A stretch of DNA of 22,708 bases from contig JAZSON010000017.1 in assembly GCA_045536965.1 (NCBI GenBank), positions 1 to 22,708 on the forward strand, in the 5' to 3' direction. The stretch is from UBA5448 sp045536965. GTDB lineage: Bacteria; Bacillota; Clostridia; Oscillospirales; SIG627. The position numbers and the translations under genes were made by a program. Positions 6,549-15,867 of the stretch are shown here, piece by piece (within the stretch, counting starts at the first letter, position 1; each line of letters begins with the position of its first letter). Under the pieces are notes generated by a model that was not told the origin of the DNA, did no database searches, and saw only the letters and a list, made by a program, of their open reading frames with translations.

Positions 6549-9351
6549 TAATCTTCAAAACATCAATGTGGACATCCCCCGAGATAAGCTGGTCGTTTTG
6601 ACCGGCCTTTCCGGATCGGGAAAATCCTCGCTCGCCTTTGATACCATTTATGCCGAGGGATACCGCCGTTTTGTCGAATCGCTATCCTCCTATGCGCGCC
6701 AATTCTTGGGACAACTCGACAAGCCGGACGTCGATACCATCGACGGACTCTCCCCCGCCATTTCCATTGACCAAAAGACCACCTCCCGTAATCCCCGCTC
6801 CACAGTCGGCACCGTCACCGAAATCCACGATTATTTGCGCCTTTTGTATGCTCGTGTCGGCGTGCCCCACTGTCCTATCTGCGGCCGAGAAATCTGCTCC
6901 CGCACCGTTGATCATATTCTCGACAGTATTCTGCGACTCCCCGAAAAAACACGCTTTCAAATCCTTTCTCCCGTTGTTCGCGGCAAAAAAGGGCTGCACG
7001 AAAAAATCTTTGCCGACGCATTATCGGATGGCTATGTACGCGCCCGTGTGGATGGCGTGGTTTGCGATTTAGCCAATCCACCGGAGCTTGATAAAAATAA
7101 AAAACACAACATTGAAATCATCATCGACCGCCTTGTTATGCGAGAGGATGTACAAACCCGCCTTTCCGAATCGGTCGAAAATGCACTGAAATTATCCGAC
7201 GGATGGGTTATTTGTCACTTGGTAGACGATGATAAAGAACTGTCCTATTCCACCCGCTATGCCTGCGAGGAGCACGATATCAGCATCGGAGAGCTTACGC
7301 CTCGCATGTTTTCCTTCAACAATCCCTTCGGCGCCTGCCCCGCCTGCGACGGCTTAGGAACAAAAAGAGAATTTTCACCCAAAAAGCTCATCCCCGACAT
7401 GACACAATCACTTTCTTCCGGCGGTATCCAATGCAACGGATTTAAAAGCATGACCGAAGGAGGATGGGGCGAGAGAATCTATAATTTGGTAGGCGAAAAA
7501 CATGGATTTACGGTTGACACCCGTTTTTGCGACTATTCTCCCGCTGCCTTCAATGCTTTGATGTACGGCACAGGCAGCGAAGAGTACGAAATGCAATTCG
7601 TCGACCACAAAGGACGCGTCCGCAGTCACTACATGACTTTCGAGGGAGTCATCCCCTCCATCGAACGACGGTTCCGAGAGGGCAACAATGAATATTATGA
7701 GAATTTTCTGGAAGAAAGCCGGTGCACCGTCTGTCACGGCAACCGCTTGAAACCGGAATCTCTGGCCGTTACGGTAGGCGGCAAAAACATCGCTGAGTTT
7801 TCCGCTTTTTCCATTGAAGAGGCGCTCGCCTTTTTGGACACCCTACAATTTGAGGGCAAGGATGCTCTCATCGCAAAAGACATTTTAAAAGAAATTCGAT
7901 GCCGCCTTGAATTTTTAGATCGCGTGGGGCTTTCCTATCTCAATCTCGGCCGACGCAGCGCCTCTCTTTCGGGCGGCGAGGCACAGCGCATTCGATTGGC
8001 CACCCAGATCGGTTCTTCCCTGATGGGTGTATTGTATATTTTGGACGAGCCAAGCATCGGTTTGCATCAAAGAGACAATGACAAACTCATCGAAACCTTA
8101 AAACGCCTGCGCGACATCGGCAACACCGTCATTGTGGTAGAACACGACCATGACACCATTGAAGCCGCCGACTATATCGTTGATATCGGCCCGGGTGCAG
8201 GGGTGCACGGCGGTCGATTGGTTGCCGCGGGCACACCGCAAGAGATCATGGCCTGCGACGCTTCTCTGACAGGCCAATATCTTTCCGGCAAAAAAACCAT
8301 TCCTGTTCCCGCAATCAGACGAAAGGGCAACGGGCAGGCGCTCTCGGTTATTGGCGCCCGCCACAACAATCTGAAAAATATAGACGTGCATATCCCGCTC
8401 GGCTCATTTGTCTGCGTAACAGGCGTTTCGGGATCGGGCAAATCTTCTCTTGTCAACGGTATCATCTATCCCGCGCTGGCCGCTAAGCTCCACCGCGCCA
8501 ATACCATACCCGGCCAACACAAGACCATCCAAGGCGCGGAAGCGCTGGATAAGATTATTTGCATCGATCAATCTCCCATCGGACGCACCCCCCGTTCCAA
8601 CCCCGCCACCTATACGGGAGTGTTTTCCGAGATTCGGGAACTGTTTGCCAAAACAAACGATGCCAAGGTTCGCGGTTATTCCGCAGGACGCTTCTCTTTC
8701 AACATTCGCGGCGGACGTTGCGAAGCGTGCGAAGGAGACGGCACCCTCAAAGTCGAAATGCACTTTTTGCCCGACGTTTACGTTACCTGTGATGTTTGCA
8801 AGGGCAAGCGATACAATCGCGAAACCTTGGAAGTCAAGTACAAAGGCAAAAGCATCAGCGATGTGCTGGAAATGACCGTCGAAGAGGGACTAAAATTCTT
8901 TGAAAACATCCCCTCCATTGCCCGCAAACTGCAAACCCTTTTTGATGTGGGCCTTGATTATATTAAGCTCGGTCAATCTTCCACCACCCTCTCGGGCGGC
9001 GAAGCCCAACGGGTAAAACTCGCCACCGAACTTTCCCGCCGCGGATCAGGAAAAACTCTGTATATTCTGGATGAACCGACCACGGGATTGCATACCGCCG
9101 ATGTTGCCAAACTCACCGAAGTATTGCAACGGTTAGTCGATGCGGGAAACACCGTGCTGGTCATCGAACACAACCTTGACATCATCAAAACCGCCGACTA
9201 TCTGATCGATTTGGGCCCCGAGGGAGGAAGTCGCGGCGGTACATTGATTGCTTGCGGCACCCCCGAAACCATTGCCGCCGATCCAAAATCTTACACGGGA
9301 CAGTATTTAAAGAAACTGCTTTCAAACAGCCGACACCCAAACGCTATTTAA
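6508..9351 (+). CDS. uvrA: UvrABC excinuclease subunit A
   Basis: UvrA is the dimeric ABC-type ATPase that scans DNA for lesions and delivers UvrB. It is full length at 947 residues. Both ATPase modules are intact: Walker A GLSGSGKSS near the N-terminus and GVSGSGKSS in the second half, with signatures SLSGGEAQR and TLSGGEAQR, and Walker B regions LYILDEPSIGLH and LYILDEPTTGLH. Zinc-binding CxxC pairs are seen at CPICG, CPACDG with CTVCHG in the first half, and CEACEG with CDVCKG in the second. GAGGG at 6498-6502 precedes the ATG, which lies inside the end of uvrB, pointing to coupled translation. The radical SAM gene begins 12 nt after its stop. Confidence 0.98.
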   Translation: MARNSLSVRGARVNNLQNINVDIPRDKLVVLTGLSGSGKSSLAFDTIYAEGYRRFVESLSSYARQFLGQLDKPDVDTIDGLSPAISIDQKTTSRNPRSTVGTVTEIHDYLRLLYARVGVPHCPICGREICSRTVDHILDSILRLPEKTRFQILSPVVRGKKGLHEKIFADALSDGYVRARVDGVVCDLANPPELDKNKKHNIEIIIDRLVMREDVQTRLSESVENALKLSDGWVICHLVDDDKELSYSTRYACEEHDISIGELTPRMFSFNNPFGACPACDGLGTKREFSPKKLIPDMTQSLSSGGIQCNGFKSMTEGGWGERIYNLVGEKHGFTVDTRFCDYSPAAFNALMYGTGSEEYEMQFVDHKGRVRSHYMTFEGVIPSIERRFREGNNEYYENFLEESRCTVCHGNRLKPESLAVTVGGKNIAEFSAFSIEEALAFLDTLQFEGKDALIAKDILKEIRCRLEFLDRVGLSYLNLGRRSASLSGGEAQRIRLATQIGSSLMGVLYILDEPSIGLHQRDNDKLIETLKRLRDIGNTVIVVEHDHDTIEAADYIVDIGPGAGVHGGRLVAAGTPQEIMACDASLTGQYLSGKKTIPVPAIRRKGNGQALSVIGARHNNLKNIDVHIPLGSFVCVTGVSGSGKSSLVNGIIYPALAAKLHRANTIPGQHKTIQGAEALDKIICIDQSPIGRTPRSNPATYTGVFSEIRELFAKTNDAKVRGYSAGRFSFNIRGGRCEACEGDGTLKVEMHFLPDVYVTCDVCKGKRYNRETLEVKYKGKSISDVLEMTVEEGLKFFENIPSIARKLQTLFDVGLDYIKLGQSSTTLSGGEAQRVKLATELSRRGSGKTLYILDEPTTGLHTADVAKLTEVLQRLVDAGNTVLVIEHNLDIIKTADYLIDLGPEGGSRGGTLIACGTPETIAADPKSYTGQYLKKLLSNSRHPNAI

Positions 9352-9363
9352 GGAGGACACAAT

Positions 9364-11205
9364 ATGTATCCCAAACAGTTAGAAGCCCGCCTTTCTTCGG
9401 TAGAAAAACCGGGACGATATATCGGCGGAGAATACAATCAGGTGGTCAAAAGCTTGCCTATTGATGTAAGGGTGGCATTTTGCTTCCCCGATACATACGA
9501 AATCGGTATGTCCAATCTGGGCATGAAAATCTTATACGGCGTGCTCAACGAACGCGAAAACGTCTGGTGCGAACGTTGCTTTGCACCTTGGAAGGATATG
9601 GGCAGTTTGCTCAAAGAAACGGGTGTGCCGCTCTATGCATTGGAAAGCGGCGACCCGCTGACAGCCTTTGATTTCGTGGCCTTTACCCTACAATATGAAA
9701 TGTGCTATACCAACGTTTTGTATATGCTTGATTTGGCAGGCATCCCCTTTTATTCGGCAGACCGTAGTGAAAACGACCCCATTCTGCTTGGCGGTGGCCC
9801 CTGCGCTTACAACCCCGAGCCGTTTGCTCCGTTTTTCGACATCATTTCCATCGGTGAAGGTGAGGAAGCCCTCCCCAAACTGACCGATCTGTATGCAGAA
9901 TGTAAAAAAAGCGGTTTATCCCGCAAAGAGTTCTTAAAAAAGGCCGCTCAACTGGAAGGCTTCTATGTACCCTCCCTGTACGAAACCCGTTACGATGACG
10001 AGGGACATATTTCCTCTTTCACCCCGCTCTGTCCCGAAGCTCCGCAAAAAGTCAAAAGACAGATTGTCGCGGACATGAACACCGCTTACTACCCCACCAA
10101 ACAACCTGTGCCTTTCATTGAAACGGTACACGATCGCGCCGTTTTAGAGGTTTACCGCGGTTGCGGTGCAGGATGCCGCTTTTGTCAAGCGGGCTTCTTA
10201 TTCCGCCCCATTCGCGAGCGCAACCACTCTGTCATCAACGCCTTGGCCAAAGAAACCATTGAAAAGACAGGCTATGATGAAATTTCTCTTTGTTCACTCA
10301 GCATCAGCGATTACAGCCAACTGCCCGCCCTCACGGATGATCTTCTCAGTTGGACCGAACCCGAAAATGTCTCGCTATCCCTCCCCTCTCAACGGCTTGA
10401 CAGCTTTGCGCGCAATCTTTCGGGACGGGTGGCAAGTCTGAAAAAAAGCGCCCTGACCTTCGCGCCCGAAGCGGGTACGCAGGCTCTGCGTGATAGAATC
10501 AACAAAGGCGTCACCGAAGACGATTTGTTAACCGCGGCGCGCATTGCATTTGATGACAACCGATTCGCCCTTAAACTGTATTTTATGATCGGTCTTCCCA
10601 CCGAAACCTTGGACGACGTCCCCGGCATCGCTGCGTTGGCAGGCAAGGTGGTCGACGAATACTATAATCGCCCCAACCGTATCCGCGGCAAATCTGTCCA
10701 GGTTACCATCAGCGTTTCTTGCTTCATTCCCAAACCGTTTACCCCTTTCCAATGGGAAGGTCAAGATACACTCGAGGACCTCGAAAACAAACAAAAGCTC
10801 CTCGGCTCATCCATCAAAAGCGGGAAGATTTCCTATAAATGGCATGATGCCCGCACCAGCCGCGTAGAGGCCGTGCTCGCCCGCGGCAACCGTAAACTGG
10901 CGGCTGTGTTGGAGCGCGTTTATCGCGACGGTGGATTTTTTGATGGCTGGGATGAACATTTTTCCTACGAACGTTGGGAAAAAGCCATGGAGGCCGAAGG
11001 GCTTTCCATGGATGACTTTGCTTGTCGCGACATTCCCGAAAATGAGATTCTTCCGTGGGATTTCATCGACATCGGTGTCAGCCGCGCTTATTTTGAAAAA
11101 GAGTATGCGCGCGCAAAGATAGGACAAACCACCCCCAACTGCCGCGAAAAATGTAACGGATGCGGCGTTAAAGACTGCCCCGTATACAAAAAGGAGGGAA
11201 AGTAA
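9364..11205 (+). CDS. TIGR03960 family B12-binding-like radical SAM protein
   Basis: A 613-residue radical SAM protein of the TIGR03960 family, found widely in Firmicutes next to a DUF2344 gene; its reaction is not established. The N-terminal part (VRVAFCFPDTYEIGMSNLG, then LGGGPCAYNPEP and ISIGEGEEALP) resembles the cobalamin-binding-type domain that precedes many radical SAM cores. The [4Fe-4S] motif is CGAGCRFC with Cys267, Cys271 and Cys274. The C-terminus carries a second cysteine group, Cys593, Cys597, Cys600 and Cys605 (CREKCNGCGVKDC), which recalls a metal or extra cluster site. AGGAGG at 9351-9356 overlaps the uvrA stop. The last base of its stop codon is the first base of the DUF2344 start, so the two are translationally coupled. 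Confidence 0.93.
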   Translation: MYPKQLEARLSSVEKPGRYIGGEYNQVVKSLPIDVRVAFCFPDTYEIGMSNLGMKILYGVLNERENVWCERCFAPWKDMGSLLKETGVPLYALESGDPLTAFDFVAFTLQYEMCYTNVLYMLDLAGIPFYSADRSENDPILLGGGPCAYNPEPFAPFFDIISIGEGEEALPKLTDLYAECKKSGLSRKEFLKKAAQLEGFYVPSLYETRYDDEGHISSFTPLCPEAPQKVKRQIVADMNTAYYPTKQPVPFIETVHDRAVLEVYRGCGAGCRFCQAGFLFRPIRERNHSVINALAKETIEKTGYDEISLCSLSISDYSQLPALTDDLLSWTEPENVSLSLPSQRLDSFARNLSGRVASLKKSALTFAPEAGTQALRDRINKGVTEDDLLTAARIAFDDNRFALKLYFMIGLPTETLDDVPGIAALAGKVVDEYYNRPNRIRGKSVQVTISVSCFIPKPFTPFQWEGQDTLEDLENKQKLLGSSIKSGKISYKWHDARTSRVEAVLARGNRKLAAVLERVYRDGGFFDGWDEHFSYERWEKAMEAEGLSMDDFACRDIPENEILPWDFIDIGVSRAYFEKEYARAKIGQTTPNCREKCNGCGVKDCPVYKKEGK

Positions 11206-11873
11206 TGGAAGCGACTGTTTTGCGTTTGCAATACACAAAAATCGGGAACATGAAATTCATTTCCCACTTGGACATCAACCGTTTGTTTCTCCGCGCGCTT
11301 CGCCGCGCTGGCCTGCGCCCCCGTTATTCGGAAGGCTTCCATCCCCACCCGCGTCTCTCCTTTGCACTCCCCCTTTCGCTCGGCCATGAAAGCATGTGCG
11401 AATTGGCAGATATTGCCTTGGTGGATCAAGTTGCGCCTGAAACTGTTTTAGAAAAACTTAATGCCGTTTTGCCGGATGGCTTTCGTATCCTTGCCTGCAA
11501 AGAAGCAGGTGAGCCCTTTAAAACCGCAGCCTCTGCCGATTACACCCTCACGGTCAGCGTTTTAGATCCCAAAGCCTTTGATTGGATCCGAAACACACTT
11601 ACAGGAGAAGTGATGGTGGAGCGAAAAACCAAATCCAAAACCGAACGATGCGATATTTCTCCCCTCATCGAAAATATTGCATTTGAAGAAGGAGACAGCT
11701 GTATGTACATCAAAGCTCGCCTCTCGGTTGCCCCCAATGCATACCTCAATCCCAACTGTCTGTGGGATGCTCTCCAAGAACACCCCGAGCTTGCCCCTCT
11801 TTTGCGCGATTTCGGGGTTATGAGACAGGCGATTTATCATAAAAACGGTCAGCATTTGTCGCCGATGGCTTGA
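11205..11873 (+). CDS. TIGR03936/DUF2344 radical-SAM-linked protein
   Basis: A 222-residue protein of the DUF2344 (TIGR03936) family, which is encoded beside or fused to TIGR03960 radical SAM proteins. The diagnostic N-terminus is present: LRLQYTKIGNMKFISHLD, LRRAGLRPRYSEGFHPHPRLSFALPL. Its biochemical role is not known; constant pairing suggests it presents a substrate, possibly an RNA, to the radical SAM partner. That is inference. It starts at TAATG, overlapping the previous stop by one base, with AGGAGG just upstream. The stop codon overlaps the -35 box of the next operon's promoter. In many Firmicutes this pair precedes RNase G and rplU; that is not so here. Confidence 0.92.
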   Translation: MEATVLRLQYTKIGNMKFISHLDINRLFLRALRRAGLRPRYSEGFHPHPRLSFALPLSLGHESMCELADIALVDQVAPETVLEKLNAVLPDGFRILACKEAGEPFKTAASADYTLTVSVLDPKAFDWIRNTLTGEVMVERKTKSKTERCDISPLIENIAFEEGDSCMYIKARLSVAPNAYLNPNCLWDALQEHPELAPLLRDFGVMRQAIYHKNGQHLSPMA

Positions 11874-11898
11874 CAATGCGGAAAAAGTAATCTAAAAT
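11870..11898 (+). promoter_or_regulatory. Promoter of the proS-nadABC operon
   Basis: TTGACA (11870-11875), a 17-nt spacer and TAAAAT (11893-11898). The -35 box contains the TGA stop codon of the DUF2344 gene. The leader to proS is only about 40 nt, too short for a T-box, so proS does not look tRNA-regulated. I saw no terminator between this promoter and the preceding gene, so read-through from uvrBA is possible. Confidence 0.8.
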
Positions 11899-11944
11899 AG
11901 TATATTAAACAGTATGACTTTAAGCGACAGAAAGGATTTCTGAT

Positions 11945-13381
11945 ATGAGCAACGAAAAAAAAGCGGTTGAATCCATCACCTCTATGGAGGAAGATTTCGG
12001 CCAGTGGTATACCGACGTCGTAAAAAAGACCGATTTAATTGACTATTCCAGCGTAAAGGGCTGTATGATCATCCGTCCCTACGGCTACGCTATTTGGGAA
12101 AACATCCAACATCAATTGGATTCCATGTTTAAGGCAACAGGACACGTCAACGTGTGTATGCCCCTTTTCATCCCCGAATCTTTGTTGAATAAAGAAAAAG
12201 AACACGTCGAGGGCTTTGCTCCCGAGGTCGCTTGGGTGACCCACGGCGGCAGCGAAAAATTGCAGGAACGCCTTTGTGTCCGTCCGACCTCCGAAACGCT
12301 GTTCTGCGAACACTACGCCAATATTATTCGTTCTTACCGCGATCTGCCCAAGCTGTATAACCAGTGGTGCAGTGTTGTCAGATGGGAAAAAACCACCCGT
12401 CCTTTCCTTCGTAGCCGCGAATTCTTGTGGCAGGAAGGTCATACCATGCACGCCACCGCGCAGGAATCGCAGGAAGAAACCCAACGCATGCTCAGAATCT
12501 ACGCTGAATTCTGCGAAAAATATCTGGCGATCCCCGTCGTAATGGGTCAAAAAACCAACCGCGAAAAATTTGCAGGCGCTTTGGAAACATACACCATCGA
12601 AGCGCTTATGCACGATGGCAAGGCGCTTCAATCGGGCACATCCCACAACTTTGGTGATGGCTTTGCCCGCGCCTTTGACATCACCTACTCCGATAAAAAC
12701 AACCAGTTGCAGTATTGCCACCAGACCTCTTGGGGTATGTCTACCCGTATCATCGGCGGCATCATCATGACCCACGGCGATAACAACGGCTTGGTATTAC
12801 CGCCCGCCGTTGCCCCCACCCAAGTCATGGTCATTCCCATCGCGGCGCACAAAGGCGGCGTTGCCGAAAAAGCGGCCGCGCTCAAAAAGCAACTTTCTGC
12901 CCGCTTCCGTACCGATATTGACGAAACGGACAACTCTCCCGGCTGGAAATTCGCCGAGCACGAAATGCGCGGTGTGCCCCTTCGCTTGGAACTCGGTCCG
13001 CGCGACTTGGAAAACAACGTCTGTGTATTGGCAAGACGTGACAACGGCGAAAAGATCACCGTTTCTCTCGACGGTTTGGAAGAAACCATTGAAAATCTTC
13101 TGGGTCAGATCACCCGCGATATGTATGACCGGGCTCTTGCTCGCCGCGAAAGCATGACCTACACAGCGCACACCTTGCACGAAATGAAACAGATTGCCGC
13201 TGAAAAACCGGGCTTTATCAAAGCCATGTGGTGCGGCGACGAGGCCTGCGAAATCTCTCTTAAAGAGCATTGCGATGTCACCTCCCGCTGCATGCCCTTT
13301 GACACCGAGCCTATCGGAGACACTTGTGTCTGTTGCGGTAAAAAAGCCACTAAACTCGTATATTGGGGAAAGGCATATTAA
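11945..13381 (+). CDS. proS: Prolyl-tRNA synthetase (archaeal/eukaryotic-type, short form)
   Basis: A class II aminoacyl-tRNA synthetase that charges tRNA-Pro. At 478 residues, without the INS editing insertion of the E. coli-type enzyme, it is the short archaeal/eukaryotic-like ProRS common in Clostridia. Motif 2 lies in QWCSVVRWEKTTRPFLRSREFLWQEGHTMHA. Motif 3 is the GMSTRIIGGIIMTHGD region. An anticodon-binding domain follows (QVMVIPIAAHKGG). The C-terminus has the cysteine-rich zinc-type region seen in this subtype (WCGDEACE ... CVCCGKKATKLVYWGKAY). AAAGGA at 11931-11936 precedes the ATG. The nadA start lies 2 nt after its stop, so this housekeeping enzyme shares a transcript with NAD synthesis. 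Confidence 0.97.
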   Translation: MSNEKKAVESITSMEEDFGQWYTDVVKKTDLIDYSSVKGCMIIRPYGYAIWENIQHQLDSMFKATGHVNVCMPLFIPESLLNKEKEHVEGFAPEVAWVTHGGSEKLQERLCVRPTSETLFCEHYANIIRSYRDLPKLYNQWCSVVRWEKTTRPFLRSREFLWQEGHTMHATAQESQEETQRMLRIYAEFCEKYLAIPVVMGQKTNREKFAGALETYTIEALMHDGKALQSGTSHNFGDGFARAFDITYSDKNNQLQYCHQTSWGMSTRIIGGIIMTHGDNNGLVLPPAVAPTQVMVIPIAAHKGGVAEKAAALKKQLSARFRTDIDETDNSPGWKFAEHEMRGVPLRLELGPRDLENNVCVLARRDNGEKITVSLDGLEETIENLLGQITRDMYDRALARRESMTYTAHTLHEMKQIAAEKPGFIKAMWCGDEACEISLKEHCDVTSRCMPFDTEPIGDTCVCCGKKATKLVYWGKAY

Positions 13382-13383
13382 GC

Positions 13384-14280
13384 ATGAAAGACGAGATTCT
13401 TCGACTAAAAAAAGAAAAAAACGCCCTGATTTTAGCACACTATTACCAGCCGTCCGAAATTTGGGAGATTGCCGATTTTGTGGGCGACAGCTTTGATTTA
13501 GCCAAAAAAGCCAAAGCGGCCGACTGTGATATCATCGTATTCTGCGGCGTTCGTTTTATGGCAGAAAGCGCAAAGCTTTTAAATCCCGCCCGCAAAGTGC
13601 TCTTGGCTTCCCCCGATGCAGGATGCCCCATGGCCGATATGGTCACACCCGAAAAAGTCGATGCTCTCCGCGCGTTGCATCCCAACGCCGCAGTTGTTTG
13701 CTATGTAAATTCCTCGGCAGCGGTAAAAGCAAAAAGCGACATTTGTGTGACCTCTTCCAATGCCATTGGCATCGTGAAAGGATTGGAAGAAAAAGAGATT
13801 ATTTTCATTCCCGATAAAAACCTCGGCAGAAAATGCGCCGAGGCTTGCACAGAAAAACAATTTTATTTCATCGATGGCTATTGCCCCATCCACGATACCG
13901 TTCCCGCAGAGCAGGCAAAAGCCGTCCGCGAAGCACATCCCGATGCTGTTTTTCTGGTACATCCCGAATGCCAACCCGCCGTTTCGGCCATGGCTGATTT
14001 TGTGGGAAGCACCAAACAAATCATCGATTATGCCTTGAAAACCCCTGCAAAAAAAGTCATCGTGGGTACCGAACGGGAAATTGTCGTTTGGCTGCAAAAA
14101 CTCGATCCGACCCGCGAATACATCCCTTTGACCGAAACCTTCGTTTGCGCAGATATGAAAAAAACTACACTGACCGGTTTAAAGAATGCGCTTGAAACCG
14201 AGCAAGAAGTTATTACCATTCCCGAAGCTCTGGCAAAAGAAGCATCCCTGCCGCTGGAAAGAATGGTTACGAAAGGATAA
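13384..14280 (+). CDS. nadA: Quinolinate synthase A
   Basis: NadA condenses iminoaspartate, supplied by NadB, with dihydroxyacetone phosphate to make quinolinate, using an oxygen-sensitive [4Fe-4S] cluster. The 298-residue length matches the short form. Likely cluster ligands are Cys81 (DAGCPMADM), Cys167 (DGYCPIHD) and Cys255 (ETFVCADMKKT), close to those known for the Thermotoga enzyme. Other landmarks are LAHYYQ near the N-terminus, HPECQPAV and GTEREIV. The frame is open upstream to 13363, inside proS, but ATG at 13384 gives the family start (KDEILRLKKEKNALILAHYY) and has a GGGGAAAGG ribosome site. nadB begins 5 nt after the stop. Confidence 0.97.
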   Translation: MKDEILRLKKEKNALILAHYYQPSEIWEIADFVGDSFDLAKKAKAADCDIIVFCGVRFMAESAKLLNPARKVLLASPDAGCPMADMVTPEKVDALRALHPNAAVVCYVNSSAAVKAKSDICVTSSNAIGIVKGLEEKEIIFIPDKNLGRKCAEACTEKQFYFIDGYCPIHDTVPAEQAKAVREAHPDAVFLVHPECQPAVSAMADFVGSTKQIIDYALKTPAKKVIVGTEREIVVWLQKLDPTREYIPLTETFVCADMKKTTLTGLKNALETEQEVITIPEALAKEASLPLERMVTKG

Positions 14281-14285
14281 TAAAG

Positions 14286-15842
14286 ATGAAAAACACTCTG
14301 TATACAGGCGTCGCCTCTCGCCTGCCCGTCGACAACTATGATGTCGTTGTCATCGGAACGGGCATCGCCGGATTGTATACCGCATTGCACCTTTCTGCCG
14401 AAAAGAAGGTCGCGTTGCTTACCAAAGTCAACATTGAAGATTGCAATTCGTGGCTGGCGCAAGGTGGCATTGCGGCCGTACTGACCAAAGAAGATAAACT
14501 GGAATTTCATGTGGAAGATACCCTCAAAGCGGGCGCAGGTCTTTGCAAACTGGAAGCCGTTGAGGTGTTGGTGCGCGAAGGCCCCGAAAACATTCATGAA
14601 CTGATCGACATGAATGTACCTTTTGATGTAAACGGAGAAGGCGCCTTGCAGATTACCCGCGAAGGCGGCCACCAACTCCGCCGCATCGTACACTGCGGCG
14701 GAGATGCCACGGGCAGAGAAACCACCCGCCGTTTAATTGAGATCGTTCGTTCCCGCAAGAATTTAGATGTCCTGTTCCACACTTTTTTGGTCGACTTGTT
14801 GACCGATGAACACGGTGCAGCAGGATTGATTTGCTACAACGGCGATCAAAAAGAATACCGCGCCATTGCTTCTCGACGCATCGTAGTGGCAACGGGCGGC
14901 GCGGGACAACTTTTCCGCTATACAACCAATCCCCTCGGCGCTGTGGGTGATGGCATTTCTTGTGCTATGCGCGTGGGCGCATCGGTATCCAACATGGAAA
15001 TGCTGCAATTCCATCCCACCACCTTGGTTCCTTACGGCGGCGAAAACCAAAGGATGTTCTTAATCTCGGAGGCAGTCCGCGGTGAAGGCGGCATATTGAG
15101 AAACAGCCGCGGAGAAGCCTTCATGCAAGGCAAGCACCCCATGGCCGATCTCGCTCCACGCGACATTGTTACCCGCGAAATTCTCAAAGAACTGAAAAGA
15201 ACCGGAGATACATTTGCCCAATTGGATGTATCCTCTATGACAAAAGAATTTTTCCATCAGCGTTTCCCTACCATCTCAGCCGAATGTGAGCGGCACGGTA
15301 TATCTCTTACCGAGGATTATATTCCCGTTCGCCCTGCCCAGCACTATCTGATGGGCGGCATAGACACCGATCTCGATGGACAAACCAATATCCACGGACT
15401 TTTTGCCTGTGGCGAATGTGCTTGCACCGGCATTCACGGCGCCAACCGTCTCGCCAGCAACTCAGTGCTCGAATGCCTGGTGTTCGGCCGTCGTTGCGCC
15501 CGCAAGATCAACGCAATGGATGCAGGCGCGCCGATTGATATGCCCGCCATCTTGAAAACACTTGAATCGACCGCCAACATCACATTAAGTGATCAGGCCG
15601 TTGCCCGCAGAAAAAACCTGTTAAAAGACACCATGACAGCTTATTTGGGTGCCGTGCGTACCAGACGTGGCATGGATGTCGCCCGCAATCAAATAGATGC
15701 TCTGTATAACGAGGTCAAATTTATGCGCTGCGACAACGTATCTGCCATGGAACTTTTCAACATGGCACAGCTTGCCAAAAAAGTTATTAAAGATGCCTTG
15801 GCGCGCAAAGAAAGCGTCGGCGCACACTACATAGAAGATTGA
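14286..15842 (+). CDS. nadB: L-aspartate oxidase
   Basis: NadB is a flavoprotein that oxidises L-aspartate to iminoaspartate, the first step of de novo NAD synthesis; in anaerobes fumarate can serve as electron acceptor. The 518 residues include the FAD dinucleotide-binding motif VVIGTGIAGLYTALHL near the N-terminus, the succinate dehydrogenase/fumarate reductase family segments CNSWLAQGGIAAV, HCGGDATGRET, FHPTTL and HYLMGGIDTD, and the FAD-contact region GECACTGIHGANRLASNS. The C-terminal helical domain (RRGMDVARNQIDAL) is present. AAAGGA overlaps the nadA stop. The position between nadA and nadC fits channelling of unstable iminoaspartate to NadA. Confidence 0.97.
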   Translation: MKNTLYTGVASRLPVDNYDVVVIGTGIAGLYTALHLSAEKKVALLTKVNIEDCNSWLAQGGIAAVLTKEDKLEFHVEDTLKAGAGLCKLEAVEVLVREGPENIHELIDMNVPFDVNGEGALQITREGGHQLRRIVHCGGDATGRETTRRLIEIVRSRKNLDVLFHTFLVDLLTDEHGAAGLICYNGDQKEYRAIASRRIVVATGGAGQLFRYTTNPLGAVGDGISCAMRVGASVSNMEMLQFHPTTLVPYGGENQRMFLISEAVRGEGGILRNSRGEAFMQGKHPMADLAPRDIVTREILKELKRTGDTFAQLDVSSMTKEFFHQRFPTISAECERHGISLTEDYIPVRPAQHYLMGGIDTDLDGQTNIHGLFACGECACTGIHGANRLASNSVLECLVFGRRCARKINAMDAGAPIDMPAILKTLESTANITLSDQAVARRKNLLKDTMTAYLGAVRTRRGMDVARNQIDALYNEVKFMRCDNVSAMELFNMAQLAKKVIKDALARKESVGAHYIED

Positions 15843-15867
15843 AAAATATAAAAAGGAGCGTACTCCC

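Noticed and set aside
11899..11944. T-box or other riboswitch before proS
   Set aside because: The leader is only about 40 nt, with no room or motif for a T-box.
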